DNA of 7,572 nt from Bacteroidia bacterium (GTDB lineage Bacteria > Bacteroidota > Bacteroidia > Bacteroidales > BM520), in assembly GCA_009930445.1 (NCBI GenBank), contig RZYD01000111.1, positions 1 to 7,572 on the forward strand, in the 5' to 3' direction. The position numbers were made by a program, and so were the translations under genes. The stretch's first letter is position 1, and each line of letters opens with the position of its first letter. Below, piece after piece: positions 6,217 through 7,572 of the stretch. The notes under the pieces were generated by a model. The model made no database searches. It was not told the origin of the DNA and was given only the letters and a program-made list of their open reading frames with translations.

Positions 6217-6245
6217 TTGCAGTATTATGATAATTTTTATATTTG
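6217..6245 (+). promoter_or_regulatory. Plus-strand promoter P2 (TTG-N18-TATATTTG) of the secreted-protein gene
   Basis: TTG at 6217-6219 and TATATTTG at 6238-6245 fit the Bacteroidota promoter with an 18-bp spacer. The predicted start near 6251 leaves a leader of about 63 nt before the ATG at 6314, a usual distance. This is the most likely main promoter of that gene. A one-mismatch -7-like box at 6253-6260 has no matching -33 element. Confidence 0.65.
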
Positions 6246-6313
6246 TAGGGATAATCTTTGTCTAGCTTAAACAAACGATAATCAACTAGTTTTATTAACA
6301 AAAATTCTAAACC

Positions 6314-7572
6314 ATGAAAAACTTTACGCGATTTGTTGTTCTGATGTTTGCAATCTTGCTGACATCAGGCATCGCCATGGCTCAAAACTTCGTTGAAGTA
6401 GGAACTGGTACCTCCACAACTAACCGTATTCCATTCTATGGTAATTACGATTATAACTGGACATCAGAAATCCTTGAGCAAGGTGCTATCGGGTTGGAAA
6501 ACCCGGTGCTTATTACGGGGATTGCTTATAATGTGAGCAATTCTCCATCAAATTATGCCCGCTATTCGCAAAAAATTTATTTAAATCATACCACGTTAGC
6601 GCAATGGCCCAATGCTAACTACGAAGATCCGTTGAATAACGGGTATGATTTGGTTTGGGAAGGCGATGTGGTATGGAACGGTTCCGGATGGCATACTATT
6701 ATGTTCGATCAACCCTTCCTTTACAATGCCAGCCAGAACCTGTCGGTACATTATGAAGACTGGAACGGGAGTTATGGCTCCGGCTATCCGTATTTTTATT
6801 ATACCTCAACTAGCTTACATGGGAAATATAAATACCAGGATAACACTTTCCCAACCACCAGTGGGTATACTTCAAGCTATATGACTAACGTGCGCCTGTA
6901 TTATGAAGAGCTCCAGCCAGGCTACCTTAGTGGTACGGTAACTGACGGACTCACCGGGCTTCCGGTTAACGGGGCAAAGGTTTCACTGGGTGATACCTAT
7001 ATTTATACTATGCCCGACGGTACGTACGATTTTGGTGAAGTTCAGTATGGCAACCACCTGGTAACCGTAGAAAAAGCAGGGTATGCTACCGCAGCGCAGA
7101 ACGTATTTATCAACTCAGGGGCAACGGTTACTGCCGATTTTATTATTACTGAAGCTACACCGGCTCCTGTGGGGGTTTATGCTGAAGTGTTGCCTACCGA
7201 TGTAGTTGACATCTCGTGGGGCGCTCCCGGAACTTCCTATGAGATTATCTACGATGATGGCAGCGCCGAAAACTACGCCGTATGGGCGCAGGGTGGAAAC
7301 ATGAATGCATTAAAATTCATGCCTCCCGGATATCCCTGTGAAATTGTTTCCGGCTCTGTATATGTAGGCGATGGTACCTACCCACAAGGGAATGATATCC
7401 TCCAGCCTTTCTTTATGGCAATCTATGACGACAACGGCCAAAATGGCCTTCCCGGTACAGAACTCGTCCGTATCGAAGTGGAACCCGTTGGATTTGGTTG
7501 GGTCGCCTTTGATTTTGGCGACGATGCACAGACCATTAACGACGGTGAGTTCTACCTGGCCATGATTCAGGG
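6314..7572 (+). CDS. Secreted multidomain beta-protein with a carboxypeptidase-regulatory-like domain (C-terminus beyond right edge)
   Basis: The frame is open from the ATG at 6314 to the window edge, 419 codons without a stop. Residues 1-23 are a clear signal peptide: MKNFTR, a hydrophobic core, then AMA before Q24. About 25-195 is an aromatic, Asn/Tyr/Ser-rich beta domain (VEVGTGTSTTNRIPFYGNY, WNGSGWHTI, LSVHYEDWNGSYG). I recall similar N-terminal modules in large exported Bacteroidota proteins, but assign no function. Residues 203-280 (GYLSGTVTDGLTGLPVNGAK, GTYDFGEVQYGNHLVTVEKAGY) form a typical carboxypeptidase-regulatory-like Ig fold. Residues 283-318 look like an Fn3 start (PVGVYAEVLPTDVVDISWG, then YEIIYDDGSAEN), running into another beta domain to the cut end (NDGEFYLAMIQG). 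This layout suits a surface or extracellular type IX cargo (adhesin or protease), but the decisive C-terminal region is not in view. The A-rich stretch before the ATG lacks a Shine-Dalgarno, normal for the phylum. Confidence 0.88.
   Translation, partial: MKNFTRFVVLMFAILLTSGIAMAQNFVEVGTGTSTTNRIPFYGNYDYNWTSEILEQGAIGLENPVLITGIAYNVSNSPSNYARYSQKIYLNHTTLAQWPNANYEDPLNNGYDLVWEGDVVWNGSGWHTIMFDQPFLYNASQNLSVHYEDWNGSYGSGYPYFYYTSTSLHGKYKYQDNTFPTTSGYTSSYMTNVRLYYEELQPGYLSGTVTDGLTGLPVNGAKVSLGDTYIYTMPDGTYDFGEVQYGNHLVTVEKAGYATAAQNVFINSGATVTADFIITEATPAPVGVYAEVLPTDVVDISWGAPGTSYEIIYDDGSAENYAVWAQGGNMNALKFMPPGYPCEIVSGSVYVGDGTYPQGNDILQPFFMAIYDDNGQNGLPGTELVRIEVEPVGFGWVAFDFGDDAQTINDGEFYLAMIQ

Larger units (their letters stand above)
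5775..6313. other. AT-rich divergent intergenic region between rplU and the secreted-protein gene
   Basis: This stretch of about 540 nt has no convincing ORF on either strand. The longest ATG-initiated frames I noticed on the plus strand are 4 codons (6002) and 12 codons (6139). It contains one minus-strand promoter (rplU), three phased AT repeats, an A/T-armed hairpin, two plus-strand promoters and a small GC-containing hairpin, each listed separately. I recognise no tRNA, tmRNA, RNase P RNA, SRP RNA or known riboswitch in it. Confidence 0.8.

Noticed and set aside
6145..6285. TTGATTATC (6145-6153) and GATAATCAA (6277-6285) inverted pair, each preceded by TAGCTTA, flanking P2
   Set aside because: In AT-rich DNA of this length a 9-bp inverted match at arbitrary distance is expected about by chance. 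The gaps to TAGCTTA differ (5 and 7 nt). Only conservation in relatives would revive it.
5775..6313. Possible tRNA, tmRNA, RNase P, SRP or 6S RNA, CRISPR array or insertion-sequence ends in the large intergenic region
   Set aside because: I found none of the conserved sequence landmarks of these RNAs, no regularly spaced repeat-spacer units and no terminal inverted repeats with target duplications. 6S RNA is hard to exclude by eye, but no long closing stem was seen.
6645..6884. 79-codon plus-strand ORF inside the secreted-protein gene
   Set aside because: It is in another frame of the same strand within a gene with a signal peptide and recognisable domains; nothing supports overlapping coding.

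Overview
The window looks like a chromosomal segment from a member of the Bacteroidota (Bacteroidetes), probably a Bacteroidales-like or related environmental lineage. Three things point there. The order rplU-rpmA-serS followed by a large secreted TPR protein is familiar from that phylum. Intergenic regions carry TAnnTTTG (-7) elements, two or three of them with a TTG/TTTG (-33) element 18 bp upstream, and start codons are preceded by A-rich sequence rather than Shine-Dalgarno motifs. The rightmost gene encodes a secreted, all-beta, multidomain protein of the kind often exported by type IX secretion. I did not identify a species.

Layout. Positions 1-5774 are read entirely on the minus strand. 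In transcription order they are rplU (ribosomal protein L21), rpmA (L27), serS (seryl-tRNA synthetase), an exported TPR protein of unknown function, rsmA/ksgA (16S rRNA dimethyladenosine transferase), and the N-terminal 340 residues of a polytopic membrane protein resembling TMTC/GT-C glycosyltransferases. That last gene runs off the left edge. rplU-rpmA form one unit, with a good promoter and an intrinsic terminator after rpmA. The serS promoter element sits immediately behind that terminator. serS, the TPR gene and rsmA are joined by a 4-nt and a 1-nt stop/start overlap, so they are almost certainly one translationally coupled operon. The membrane protein gene follows after about 75 nt and has its own -7-like box almost abutting its ATG.

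Positions 5775-6313 are a roughly 540-nt AT-rich divergent intergenic region. It holds the rplU promoter with three phased AATTAATCT-like repeats, an A/T-armed hairpin, and two well-formed plus-strand promoters about 245 nt apart. The segment between these two promoters has no convincing ORF. It could be a small RNA or a long 5' leader.

From 6314 to the right edge the plus strand encodes a signal-peptide-bearing secreted protein that is cut by the window. It has an N-terminal aromatic/Asn-rich beta domain, a carboxypeptidase-regulatory-like (Ig-like) domain, and an Fn3-like stretch leading into a further beta domain.

Overall this is mostly a housekeeping translation locus beside a surface/secreted protein gene. 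I see no mobile element, CRISPR, tRNA, rRNA or defence system. The points worth a second look are the promoter-rich intergenic region, the exported TPR protein locked between two translation genes, and the two truncated edge genes.
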